Shown: piece by piece, positions 39,421 through 47,372 of the stretch
Layout: each line of letters starts with the position of its first letter
Position numbering within the stretch: position 1 is the stretch's first letter
DNA from: Flavobacterium sp. LMO8
GTDB lineage: Bacteria; Bacteroidota; Bacteroidia; Flavobacteriales; Flavobacteriaceae
Length of the DNA stretch: 64,000 bases
Reading direction: 5' to 3'
Assembly (NCBI RefSeq): GCF_009495755.1
Contig: NZ_WIBJ01000027.1
Location: 239,528-303,527 of the forward strand
Translations under genes and position numbers: made by a program
The notes under the pieces: model-generated
Seen by the model: the letters and a program-made list of their open reading frames with translations, nothing else
Database searches by the model: none
What the model was told of the DNA's origin: nothing

Positions 39421-39450
39421 TTGTGAGTATAAAAAATCATTGTATATTTA
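39421..39450 (+). promoter_or_regulatory. Promoter of the glutaminyl cyclase gene
   Basis: TTG at 39421-39423, 19-nt spacer, TATATTTA at 39443-39450 (one mismatch). Its -33 box is five bases from that of the divergent SRP RNA promoter. Confidence 0.5.
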
Positions 39451-39470
39451 CGTAATTAAATATTTCAACC

Positions 39471-40538
39471 ATGTTAAAAGTTAAGCTATTCGCTTTCATT
39501 GTTTTAGGTTTAATTTCTACTTCATGTAAAGACGATGAAAATGCATTAAAAAATTTATTTTCGATTGAAAATCCTACTATAAAACCAATTCTTAAGCTAG
39601 AAGAAAGTATTGATTTGGTGCTTCAAAACAAAGAAAACAAAACAATTGATTCTGTAGTATATTACATTAACGAAGTTAAAATTGGTTCGGTAAAAGGAAA
39701 CGAAAAATTACCTTTTGCTTTAAATAATCAAAAACTAGGTAACCAAACAATTAAAGCATTAGTTTATTTTGAAGGAAAAAATATTGATGTTACTTCTGGT
39801 TTTTCCATTTTTTCTAGTGTAGAAGCAAAAGTTTTAAACTTTAAAATTCTAAATACCTATCCACATGATATAAAAGCCTATACACAAGGTTTTGAATTTT
39901 ATCGCGATACTTTGTTTGAAGGAACAGGAAATGGCGCTGGAAATTCAACAGGAATAAAAGGAAAATCAAGTTTAAGAAAAACCGATTACAAAACAGGGAA
40001 AGTACTTAAATTAATTGAACTTGAAGATCGTTTTTTTGGAGAAGGAATAACGATTTTAAATAATAAGGTGTATCAATTGACTTGGAGAAATAAAGAAGGC
40101 TGTGTGTACAATGCTGATACTTTTAAAAAGGAAAAAACATTTACTTATGAAATGGAAGGTTGGGGACTTACAAATGATGGCGAAAAGTTATATATGAGTG
40201 ATGGAACTGAAAAAATCTACATTTTAAATCCAGAAACCTTAAAAGTGGAAGATTATTTTAATGTGTACACAAATGGTTCAAAAATTGAATCGGTTAATGA
40301 ATTAGAATGGATAAATGGAAAAATTTGGGCAAACATTTATCAAAAAGACGCAATAGCAATAATTGACCCAAAAACAGGAAGTGTAGAAAATGTAATTAAT
40401 TGTGCCGAGTTAAAAGGAAAAGTTACACAACATCCCGACTTAGATTACTTTAATGGAATTGCATACAACCCAAAAACAAAAACAGTTTTTGTAACAGGTA
40501 AAAATTGGGATAAAACTTTTGAGATTGTAGTTGAGTAA
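39471..40538 (+). CDS. Glutaminyl-peptide cyclotransferase, lipoprotein
   Basis: 355 residues. Lipobox LISTSC, an N-terminal beta domain (to about 120), then the glutamine cyclotransferase beta-propeller: YTQGFEFYRDTLFEGTGNGAG, GEGITILNNKVYQLTWRN, LTNDGEKLYMSDG, VNELEWINGKIWANIY, HPDLDYFNGIAYNPKTKTVFVTGKNWDK. The enzyme converts N-terminal Gln of secreted proteins to pyroglutamate, relevant to exported proteins whose mature N-terminus begins with Gln. Confidence 0.92.
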   Translation: MLKVKLFAFIVLGLISTSCKDDENALKNLFSIENPTIKPILKLEESIDLVLQNKENKTIDSVVYYINEVKIGSVKGNEKLPFALNNQKLGNQTIKALVYFEGKNIDVTSGFSIFSSVEAKVLNFKILNTYPHDIKAYTQGFEFYRDTLFEGTGNGAGNSTGIKGKSSLRKTDYKTGKVLKLIELEDRFFGEGITILNNKVYQLTWRNKEGCVYNADTFKKEKTFTYEMEGWGLTNDGEKLYMSDGTEKIYILNPETLKVEDYFNVYTNGSKIESVNELEWINGKIWANIYQKDAIAIIDPKTGSVENVINCAELKGKVTQHPDLDYFNGIAYNPKTKTVFVTGKNWDKTFEIVVE

Positions 40539-40634
40539 AAATTTATATTTTAAAAAGACATTATATATTTATGCAAGTACTCAACCTACATTTTTTTCAA
40601 ACAATTATTAATTGAATATAATAAATAAGATGTG

Positions 40635-40661
40635 CTTTTGATAAATTCAAAAGGTTTTTTT
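40635..40661 (+). terminator. Rho-independent terminator
   Basis: CTTTTGA (40635-40641) / TCAAAAG (40647-40653) then GTTTTTTT; lies 97 bases after the cyclase gene. Confidence 0.65.
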
Positions 40662-40754
40662 CAATTTAAATGCAAATCTTTCCTTTTTAAAAATATTGAA
40701 TATCAACAACATAGTTTTTAAATATATTTTTATTTATATTTTTTCTATTTAAGA

Positions 40755-40785
40755 TTTGTGATTTACATTAATATCCCTATATTTG
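40755..40785 (+). promoter_or_regulatory. tRNA-Arg promoter
   Basis: TTTG at 40755-40758, 19-nt spacer, TATATTTG at 40778-40785; tRNA begins 15 bases later. Confidence 0.8.
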
Positions 40786-40799
40786 CACTCACAAAAAAT

Positions 40800-40873
40800 G
40801 GCCTCGTGGCGCAACTGAATAGCGCATCTGATTACGGCTCAGAAGGTTACTGGTTTGAATCCAGTCGAGGTCA
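40800..40873 (+). tRNA. tRNA-Arg (ACG)
   Basis: 74 nt. Acceptor GGCCTCG pairs with CGAGGTC (40866-40872, one G-U), discriminator A 40873, CCA not encoded. D arm GCGC...GCGC; anticodon stem TCTGA/TCAGA with loop TTACGGC, anticodon ACG (inosine at the wobble base expected); T arm CTGGTTTGAATCCAG. Confidence 0.95.
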
Positions 40874-40874
40874 C

Positions 40875-40901
40875 AAAGCTCTGCAATGCAGAGCTTTATT
40901 T
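40875..40901. terminator. Bidirectional terminator
   Basis: AAAGCTCTGC (40875-40884) / GCAGAGCTTT (40888-40897), 10-bp perfect stem; shared by tRNA-Arg and the convergent secreted protein gene. Confidence 0.85.
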
Positions 40902-40917
40902 ATTTTAAATATATAAT

Positions 40918-41589
40918 TTATTTAGCTTGTTCAGTCTCCTCTTTAATAAGTACTATCGAAGCTTTTATACCTGTAGTTAAATTCCATTCGTTTGAAGTAA
41001 TCAGGTTTCCTGCATCATCAAAAACACTAAATGCAGCAGTATTTGGACCAGAAGAACCCTGATTTAAAGCGACAAAGTCTAATTTATTGAATCCTTCCGA
41101 TATATCAATATATATTTCTTTTGAAGCAGCTTCTAGTAATATTTCAGAAATTAAAGTCTTATCATTTACTAATAATCTAACCCTATCTCCATCTGGATAT
41201 TCATGATCACGACAAACAACCTTAACAAATTTAGTCATTACACGAAATTCTCCTAAAAACTGATTAGCTCTATATTCCGGCTTTATTTGTTTATCTTGAT
41301 TATTTAATTTTCTTTTAATCTCATCACCTGGATTCTTAAATTCGTTTTTTTTAACTAAAAGACTTTCTTCACCTTTTTTCTGATTCAAAATCGAGTATTT
41401 TTTTAAATAATCATCATTTTTATCAAAAATACTTTTATAAGGTAACGATTTAGTATTAGAAGGAGATTCAACTTTTGCAGGTTCATCCCAATTCAATTTT
41501 AACTTAGAAGTTTTAAACGGAGAATCCTTTTGCGCTGAAACCAACACAAATTGAAATATAAAAAGTAAAGTAAATAATTTGGTCTTCAT
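40918..41589 (-). CDS. Secreted protein of unknown function
   Basis: 223 residues with a signal peptide to VSAQ. A charged, Lys-rich middle (about 25-100) precedes a beta-rich C-terminal domain: CRDHEYPDGDRVRLLVNDK, IYIDISEGFNKLDFVALNQGSSGPNTAAFSVFDD. That block resembles a small carbohydrate- or adhesion-type sandwich seen in Bacteroidota secreted proteins, but I cannot name a family. No T9SS sorting motif. Diverges from the TonB receptor gene. Confidence 0.6.
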   Translation of the reverse strand: MKTKLFTLLFIFQFVLVSAQKDSPFKTSKLKLNWDEPAKVESPSNTKSLPYKSIFDKNDDYLKKYSILNQKKGEESLLVKKNEFKNPGDEIKRKLNNQDKQIKPEYRANQFLGEFRVMTKFVKVVCRDHEYPDGDRVRLLVNDKTLISEILLEAASKEIYIDISEGFNKLDFVALNQGSSGPNTAAFSVFDDAGNLITSNEWNLTTGIKASIVLIKEETEQAK

Positions 41590-41710
41590 TGAGATATCAT
41601 TGAATTTTGTAAAATTAAAACAATAATTGATTTTTGATTACAAATTAACATTTGTTTTAAACTAATATGCTTTTTTTTTGTGAAATTTGTAGTACAAAAT
41701 CTATACCGAA

Positions 41711-44083
41711 ATGATACTACAACAAAAACTTTATTGGTTTTTATTCTTTTTTTCACTTTTGGGATTTGGACAAGAAAAGGTAACCTTAAGTGGAGTTGTT
41801 TCTGATGCCAATAATAATGAAACTTTAATTGGTGTTTCGGTTTATGTTTCTGAGCTTAATATTGGAACGTATACAAATGAATACGGCTTCTATTCTATTA
41901 CATTACCTAAAGCAAATTACACGCTTCAAATTAGCTATATTGGATTTGAAACCTTTTCTGAAAAACTGGAAATCAATCAAAATGTAAAGAAAAATTTCAG
42001 TTTAAAAGAAAGTAAACAAGAACTTAAAGAAGTTGTCATTACAGAAAACGCCTATAAGACCAATATCAAAAAACCAGAAATGAGTGTTAATAAATTAGCT
42101 ATTAGCACCATTAAGCAGATGCCAGTTTTAATGGGTGAAGTTGATATTATTAAATCGCTTTTGTTTTTGCCAGGTGTTACTAATGCTGGGGAAGGTCAAT
42201 CAGGATTCAATGTTCGTGGTGGTGGAGCCGATCAAAATTTAGTACTTTTAGATGAAGCTACTCTTTATAATACTTCACACGTTTTTGGATTATTTTCAGT
42301 TTTTAATGCGGATGCGATTAAAGATTTGAAATTGTATAAAGGTGGAATTCCGTCTCGTTTTGGAGGAAGAGCTGCATCAGTTTTAGATGTGTACCAAAAA
42401 GACGGAAATAGCAATAAATTCAGCATGAATGGTGGAATTGGATTAATTTCGAGCCGATTATTAGCTGAAGGTCCAATTGTAAAAGACAAAGGCTCTTTTC
42501 TTATTGCGGGAAGAGGTTCGTATGCTCACTTATTTTTAAAATTAACTGATAATAAGAACTCGGCTTACTTTTATGATTTGAACACCAAGCTGAATTACAA
42601 ACTCAACGAAAACAACAACTTATACTTATCTGGATATTTTGGTCGTGATATTTTCAACTTAAATGAATCATTCCGAAACATCTATGGAAATTCAACCCTT
42701 AACATGCGTTGGAATCACTTATTTTCGGATAAACTATTTTCTAATTTATCACTTATTTACAGTAACTATTTTTACGGATTAGAATTAAATTTCATTGGAT
42801 TCAATTGGGAATCAACCATTCAAAACTATAATTTGAAATACGATTTTAAATACTATGCATCCGATAAAGTGAAATTTAATTTTGGTATCAATGTAACAAA
42901 ATTTGATATTAATCCCGGAACCATTGAACCTTTAGATGAAAATTCATCTATCAACTTTAAACAATTGGATAAAAAATACGCTTTTGAAAACGCACTATAT
43001 GCCGAAGTTGAGCAAAATTTAACCGATAAACTTTCCGTTATGTACGGAATTCGTTTTAGTTCTTTTTATCGAGTTGGAGCTTCAACAATCAACTATTACG
43101 ACGACAATCAGCCAGTTTTGTATGATGAAGAATTGAAAATTTATGAAAAAGCAACTCCAACTTCCACAAAATATTTTGGTTCGAATGAAAAAATAGCTGA
43201 TTATTCTAATTTTGAACCTCGTTTTACGATTTCCTATGAAATTGATAAAGATCAATCGGTAAAAGCGGGTTATAATCGAATGGTGCAATACATGCAATTA
43301 GTATCTAACACTGCTTCACCAACTCCATTAGACGTTTGGACACCAAGTGATAATTACATTAAACCTCAATTAGCAGATCAAGTTGCCATTGGCTATTTCA
43401 AAAATTTTAAAGATGGAGATTATACTTTAGAAGTAGAAACCTACTACAAAAAAGTAAAAAACCGCATCGATTATATTGATGGTGCCGATTTAATTGCCAA
43501 TGAAGCCATAGAACAAGTAATTCTAAACGGAAGAATGCGTTCGTATGGTTTAGAAATGATGTTTCGTAAAAACGAAGGTCGCTTAAACGGATGGATTTCA
43601 TATACGTTATCTCGTTCAGAACAACAAACCCCTGGAAGAACACCAACAGAAATTGGTATTAACAATGGAAAATGGTATCGATCTGCATATGACAAAACTC
43701 ATAACTTAGCTGTTACAGGAAGTTATAAATTGAATAAAAAATGGAGTTTTGGAGCGAATTTTACGCTTCAATCAGGACAACCTGTGACATATCCTACAGG
43801 AAAATATGTGTTTCAAGGCGTAACTGTTCCTAGTTATAATTCAAGAAACGAAGACAGACTACCAGCCTATCACCGAATGGATATTTCGGCAACTTTAACC
43901 CCTAAGAAGTTTGAAAACAGAAAATTCAAAGGCGAATGGGTTTTTGGAATTTACAATATATACAGCCGCTATAACGCTGCTTCAATAACTTTTAGACAAA
44001 ATGCTGAAACTGGAGTAAATGAAGCGGTGAAGCTTTCTATTTTCGGAATTGTGCCTTCAGTTTCTTATAATTTTAAATTTTAA
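41711..44083 (+). CDS. TonB-dependent receptor with carboxypeptidase-regulatory-like domain
   Basis: 790-residue outer-membrane receptor. Signal peptide to GFGQ; CarboxypepD_reg-like beta domain (about 23-105, LSGVVSDANNNETLIGVSVYV); plug with MSVNKLAISTIKQMPVLMGEVDIIKSLLFLPGV and FNVRGGGADQNLVLLDEATLYN; then a 22-stranded barrel ending in VSYNFKF with terminal Phe. It takes up a large substrate with TonB energy; the substrate is unknown. It lacks a SusD partner but has a DUF4249 lipoprotein 4 bases downstream. Confidence 0.9.
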   Translation: MILQQKLYWFLFFFSLLGFGQEKVTLSGVVSDANNNETLIGVSVYVSELNIGTYTNEYGFYSITLPKANYTLQISYIGFETFSEKLEINQNVKKNFSLKESKQELKEVVITENAYKTNIKKPEMSVNKLAISTIKQMPVLMGEVDIIKSLLFLPGVTNAGEGQSGFNVRGGGADQNLVLLDEATLYNTSHVFGLFSVFNADAIKDLKLYKGGIPSRFGGRAASVLDVYQKDGNSNKFSMNGGIGLISSRLLAEGPIVKDKGSFLIAGRGSYAHLFLKLTDNKNSAYFYDLNTKLNYKLNENNNLYLSGYFGRDIFNLNESFRNIYGNSTLNMRWNHLFSDKLFSNLSLIYSNYFYGLELNFIGFNWESTIQNYNLKYDFKYYASDKVKFNFGINVTKFDINPGTIEPLDENSSINFKQLDKKYAFENALYAEVEQNLTDKLSVMYGIRFSSFYRVGASTINYYDDNQPVLYDEELKIYEKATPTSTKYFGSNEKIADYSNFEPRFTISYEIDKDQSVKAGYNRMVQYMQLVSNTASPTPLDVWTPSDNYIKPQLADQVAIGYFKNFKDGDYTLEVETYYKKVKNRIDYIDGADLIANEAIEQVILNGRMRSYGLEMMFRKNEGRLNGWISYTLSRSEQQTPGRTPTEIGINNGKWYRSAYDKTHNLAVTGSYKLNKKWSFGANFTLQSGQPVTYPTGKYVFQGVTVPSYNSRNEDRLPAYHRMDISATLTPKKFENRKFKGEWVFGIYNIYSRYNAASITFRQNAETGVNEAVKLSIFGIVPSVSYNFKF

Positions 44084-44087
44084 AACC

Positions 44088-44915
44088 ATGAAAAAAATTC
44101 TTTTATATAACATTTTATTTTTCACAACAATTTTATCAATAAGTTGCGAAGAAGTTGTAGATATTGATTTGAACAACTCAGAACCTAAATTAGTTATTGA
44201 TGCTATAATTAAATGGCAAAAAGGAACCACAGGCGAAAATCAAACCATAAAATTAAGTCTGACGAATGATTTTTATACCAATGATATTCTTCCTGCAAAT
44301 GGAGCAATCGTTACCGTTACGAATAGTTCTGATGTAGTATTCAACTTTGTTGAAGTTCCTACAACAGGAGATTATGTTTGTGATAATTTTCTGCCAGTAA
44401 TTGGAGAAGTATATCGATTAGAAATTCTTTACGAAGAAGCTGTTTATACAGCTTCGAGTGCATTATTTGCTACTCCGGACATCATTAATATAGAACAAGA
44501 AACTGTTGTTGGCATTAGTGGTGAAGACGAAATTCAAATTAAATACTTTTACCAAGATAATGGTTCTGAAGATAATTATTATTTGCTAGGTGTTAAAAAT
44601 CCAAACAAACAAATTCCTGAATTTGGTGTTGTCAGCGACGAATTTTTCCAAGGCAACATTATGTTTGGGTTTTACGGAAGTAGCGAAACTGAACCTGGAA
44701 TTACATTAGATTTAAGTGTTCAAGGCATTTCAAAAAGCTACCACAATTACATGAATAAATTAATAGCAATTGCCGGAAGCGGTTCTGGAAATCCATTTGC
44801 AACTCCACCTGCAACAGTTAGAGGAAACATATCGAATAGTACAAATAACAATAATTACCCTTTAGGGTATTTTCATTTATCTGAAATTGATACGGTAAAT
44901 TACTTAGTACAATAA
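44088..44915 (+). CDS. DUF4249 lipoprotein
   Basis: 275 residues from ATG 44088. Lipobox LSISC; start CEEVVDIDLNNSEPKLVIDAIIKW is characteristic of DUF4249, a beta-sandwich family regularly encoded after TonB receptors of this type. Possible role as surface subunit of the receptor (inference). Coupled to the receptor gene by a 4-base gap; a long inverted repeat follows. Confidence 0.85.
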   Translation: MKKILLYNILFFTTILSISCEEVVDIDLNNSEPKLVIDAIIKWQKGTTGENQTIKLSLTNDFYTNDILPANGAIVTVTNSSDVVFNFVEVPTTGDYVCDNFLPVIGEVYRLEILYEEAVYTASSALFATPDIINIEQETVVGISGEDEIQIKYFYQDNGSEDNYYLLGVKNPNKQIPEFGVVSDEFFQGNIMFGFYGSSETEPGITLDLSVQGISKSYHNYMNKLIAIAGSGSGNPFATPPATVRGNISNSTNNNNYPLGYFHLSEIDTVNYLVQ

Positions 44916-44919
44916 TTCA

Positions 44920-44999
44920 TTAAAAAAAATTAAGTGCAAGAACAAATATCAAAATTGAAAATTGAAGTTGCACTTGTTCTTGCACTTAATTTTTTTTAA
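44920..44999. repeat. 26-bp perfect inverted repeat
   Basis: Arms 44920-44945 and 44974-44999 are exact complements (core AAGTGCAAGAACAA / TTGTTCTTGCACTT with A8/T8), 28-base loop. It can terminate transcription in both directions, and the wording TTGTTCTTG.ACTT resembles the repeat at 19864-19881. Confidence 0.8.
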
Positions 45000-45028
45000 C
45001 GATATATTTACGGCAATAAATCTAAAAA

Positions 45029-45691
45029 ATGTCATCACATCACATTGTTCGCGACGACCAAGAACCTGCTTTAATTATTGCTAACGGAGCTTCTTGTAGT
45101 GAAGAATTATTAGGTCAGTTATTAGAATGGTCGCCATTAGTGATTGTTTTAGACTCGGCAATTGAACGTGTTTTAGAACTGGGAATCAAAGTTGACGTGT
45201 TATTGGGTGATTTCGACAGAGGTTTTAATCCAGAATATTTTTTAGAAAAACAATATCCGTTAGAAATTGTTCACACACCAAATCAAGACAAAACCGATTT
45301 AGAAAAAGCCTTTGATTATCTTATTGAAAAAGGTCATACAGCGGTAAATGTTATTTGGGCAACCGGAAAACGCGCCGATCATACTATTACCAATATCACA
45401 AGTATTGCTAAATTCAGAAAACAGTTAAAAATAGTGTTACTAGATGATCATTCTAAGATTTTTTTATTGCCGAATAACTTTGAAAAATGGTATACTAAAA
45501 ACACCACAATATCATTAATTCCTATTGGAGAAGTAACTGGAATTTATTCAAAAAATCTTTTTTATCCTTTAGAAAATCATTCACTAACCATTGGATACAA
45601 AACCGGAAGCAGCAATCATGTTACCGAAGACGGAATTGTTTCCATTTCTCACGCTAAAGGCGATTTGTTGTTAATGGAATGTTGTGACTAG
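45029..45691 (+). CDS. Thiamine pyrophosphokinase
   Basis: 220 residues. N-terminal catalytic domain with ALIIANGASC, VLLGDFDRG and NQDKTDLEKAFDYL (Mg/ATP site), IWATGKRADHTITN; C-terminal beta-rich thiamin-binding domain with TIGYKTGSSNHVTEDGIVSIS. It makes thiamine diphosphate from thiamine and ATP. Weaker match than canonical ThiN, as usual in this phylum. Confidence 0.85.
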   Translation: MSSHHIVRDDQEPALIIANGASCSEELLGQLLEWSPLVIVLDSAIERVLELGIKVDVLLGDFDRGFNPEYFLEKQYPLEIVHTPNQDKTDLEKAFDYLIEKGHTAVNVIWATGKRADHTITNITSIAKFRKQLKIVLLDDHSKIFLLPNNFEKWYTKNTTISLIPIGEVTGIYSKNLFYPLENHSLTIGYKTGSSNHVTEDGIVSISHAKGDLLLMECCD

Positions 45692-45744
45692 TAATACTAT
45701 TAAAATAATTACTTAAATTTGAATTTTATTAATAATTAATTTCT

Positions 45745-47310
45745 ATGAAAAATTTCTTTAGCCTAATTCTTTTTTCAGCATTTTTATGCTTTTCTTCATG
45801 TAAAAAAGAGTCTAATCCTATTGTCAGTAAAGAGCCTTTTAAAATTATTTCAATTGACAGTACTGATTTACCTAATTTCTTTTTAAAATTTCCTGATTTA
45901 AAAAAATACCAATCCGAATTAGAGAATATTTATGCAAAACATAATAATAATATTATTTGGAAAAATGAACATGGTATAAAAGAATTTGCGAATGTTTTAC
46001 ATCATAAAATTCAAAATTTAAATGAAGATGGCATTAATATCGAAATTCCTCATTTTAAAGAATTTGACCAAATTTTTTCACACGATGATGAATCTAAATT
46101 ATCAGATGTTGAAAAAGACATTTTAATTTCTTCAATGTATTTTCACTACGTTGAAGAAGCCTTCAAAGGAATTGATGAAAAAATTACTGAAAAAATAGGT
46201 TGGCTTTTACCCCGAAAAAAGACTGATTTCACAAATTTCTTAGACAGTTTAATAGTCAATCCAAAACTATTAGATGAAGACAAACATACCGTAATTCCTC
46301 AATATCATAAACTTAAATTTCAATTACATAGATTAAATGAAATTGACAAAAATGGAAACTGGGCAATATTACCAAAAGAAGATAAAAAATTAACTAACCT
46401 TAAATTTGGTGATTCTTCAAAATTTGTTCTTGATATTAAGAATAACCTTCATTTACTTGGTGATTTAAAATTGAATAATAAAACCCCATTTTTTGATGAC
46501 GATTTAAAAAAAGCTCTTATTTCTTTTCAGAAAAGACATAATCGAATAATTGATAGTACAAAAATTTCACAAAAAACAATTAACGACCTTAATGTTTCTC
46601 CAAAAGAACGAATAAAAAAAATATTATTAAATATGGAGCGTTGTAGATGGTTAGATCCAGAATTAATGAATGGAAAAGAATATGTTTTTGTTAATATACC
46701 AGCGTACCATTTAAATTATGTAAAAAATAACAAAACTGCTTTTGATTGCAATGTTGTAGTAGGAAAAAGCGCCTCTAAAACAGTTATTTTTAGTGGTAAT
46801 ATGAGTTATATAGTATTTAGTCCTTACTGGAATGTTCCGCAAAGTATTATCAATAAAGAGGTAAAACCTGGAATGAAAAAAGAAGGGCAAAATTACCTTA
46901 CAAGACACCATATGGAATGGAATAATGGTCGTGTAAGACAAACACCTGGAGATCACAACTCATTAGGATTAGTTAAATTTATTTTTCCAAATTCAAATAA
47001 TATTTATTTACATGACACTCCATCTAAAAGTCTATTTAACAAAGAAAGTAGAGCATTTAGCCATGGATGTATTAGAGTAGGAAAACCAAAAGATTTAGCT
47101 GTTGCAATTTTAAAAGATGATAAAAATTGGACCGAAGAAAAAATCAATAAAGCAATGCATACTGGAAAAGAAAACTCGTATGTTTTAAAAAATAAAATCC
47201 CTGTAATTATTGGATATTTTACTGCATGGGTAAACGAAAACAACGAATTAATTATGTATGAGGACATTTACGAAAGAGATGATAAACTTTCAAATTTAAT
47301 TTTACATTAA
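45745..47310 (+). CDS. L,D-transpeptidase, YcbB/LdtD type lipoprotein
   Basis: 521 residues. Lipobox CFSSC; N-terminal scaffold; peptidoglycan-binding-like domain (ISFQKRHNRIIDSTKISQKTINDLN, about 253-278); catalytic YkuD domain with VVVGKSASKTVIFSGNMSYIVFSPYWNVP and catalytic HDTPSKSLFNKESRAFSHGCIRVG (His and Cys of SHGC). It forms 3-3 peptide crosslinks or attaches proteins to murein. Ends 63 bases before uvrB. Confidence 0.9.
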   Translation: MKNFFSLILFSAFLCFSSCKKESNPIVSKEPFKIISIDSTDLPNFFLKFPDLKKYQSELENIYAKHNNNIIWKNEHGIKEFANVLHHKIQNLNEDGINIEIPHFKEFDQIFSHDDESKLSDVEKDILISSMYFHYVEEAFKGIDEKITEKIGWLLPRKKTDFTNFLDSLIVNPKLLDEDKHTVIPQYHKLKFQLHRLNEIDKNGNWAILPKEDKKLTNLKFGDSSKFVLDIKNNLHLLGDLKLNNKTPFFDDDLKKALISFQKRHNRIIDSTKISQKTINDLNVSPKERIKKILLNMERCRWLDPELMNGKEYVFVNIPAYHLNYVKNNKTAFDCNVVVGKSASKTVIFSGNMSYIVFSPYWNVPQSIINKEVKPGMKKEGQNYLTRHHMEWNNGRVRQTPGDHNSLGLVKFIFPNSNNIYLHDTPSKSLFNKESRAFSHGCIRVGKPKDLAVAILKDDKNWTEEKINKAMHTGKENSYVLKNKIPVIIGYFTAWVNENNELIMYEDIYERDDKLSNLILH

Positions 47311-47372
47311 TAACGTTTTAATTTCTGATTTTACTTAGCGCATTTCTAATATAAAATCAACTAAAGTAATAA

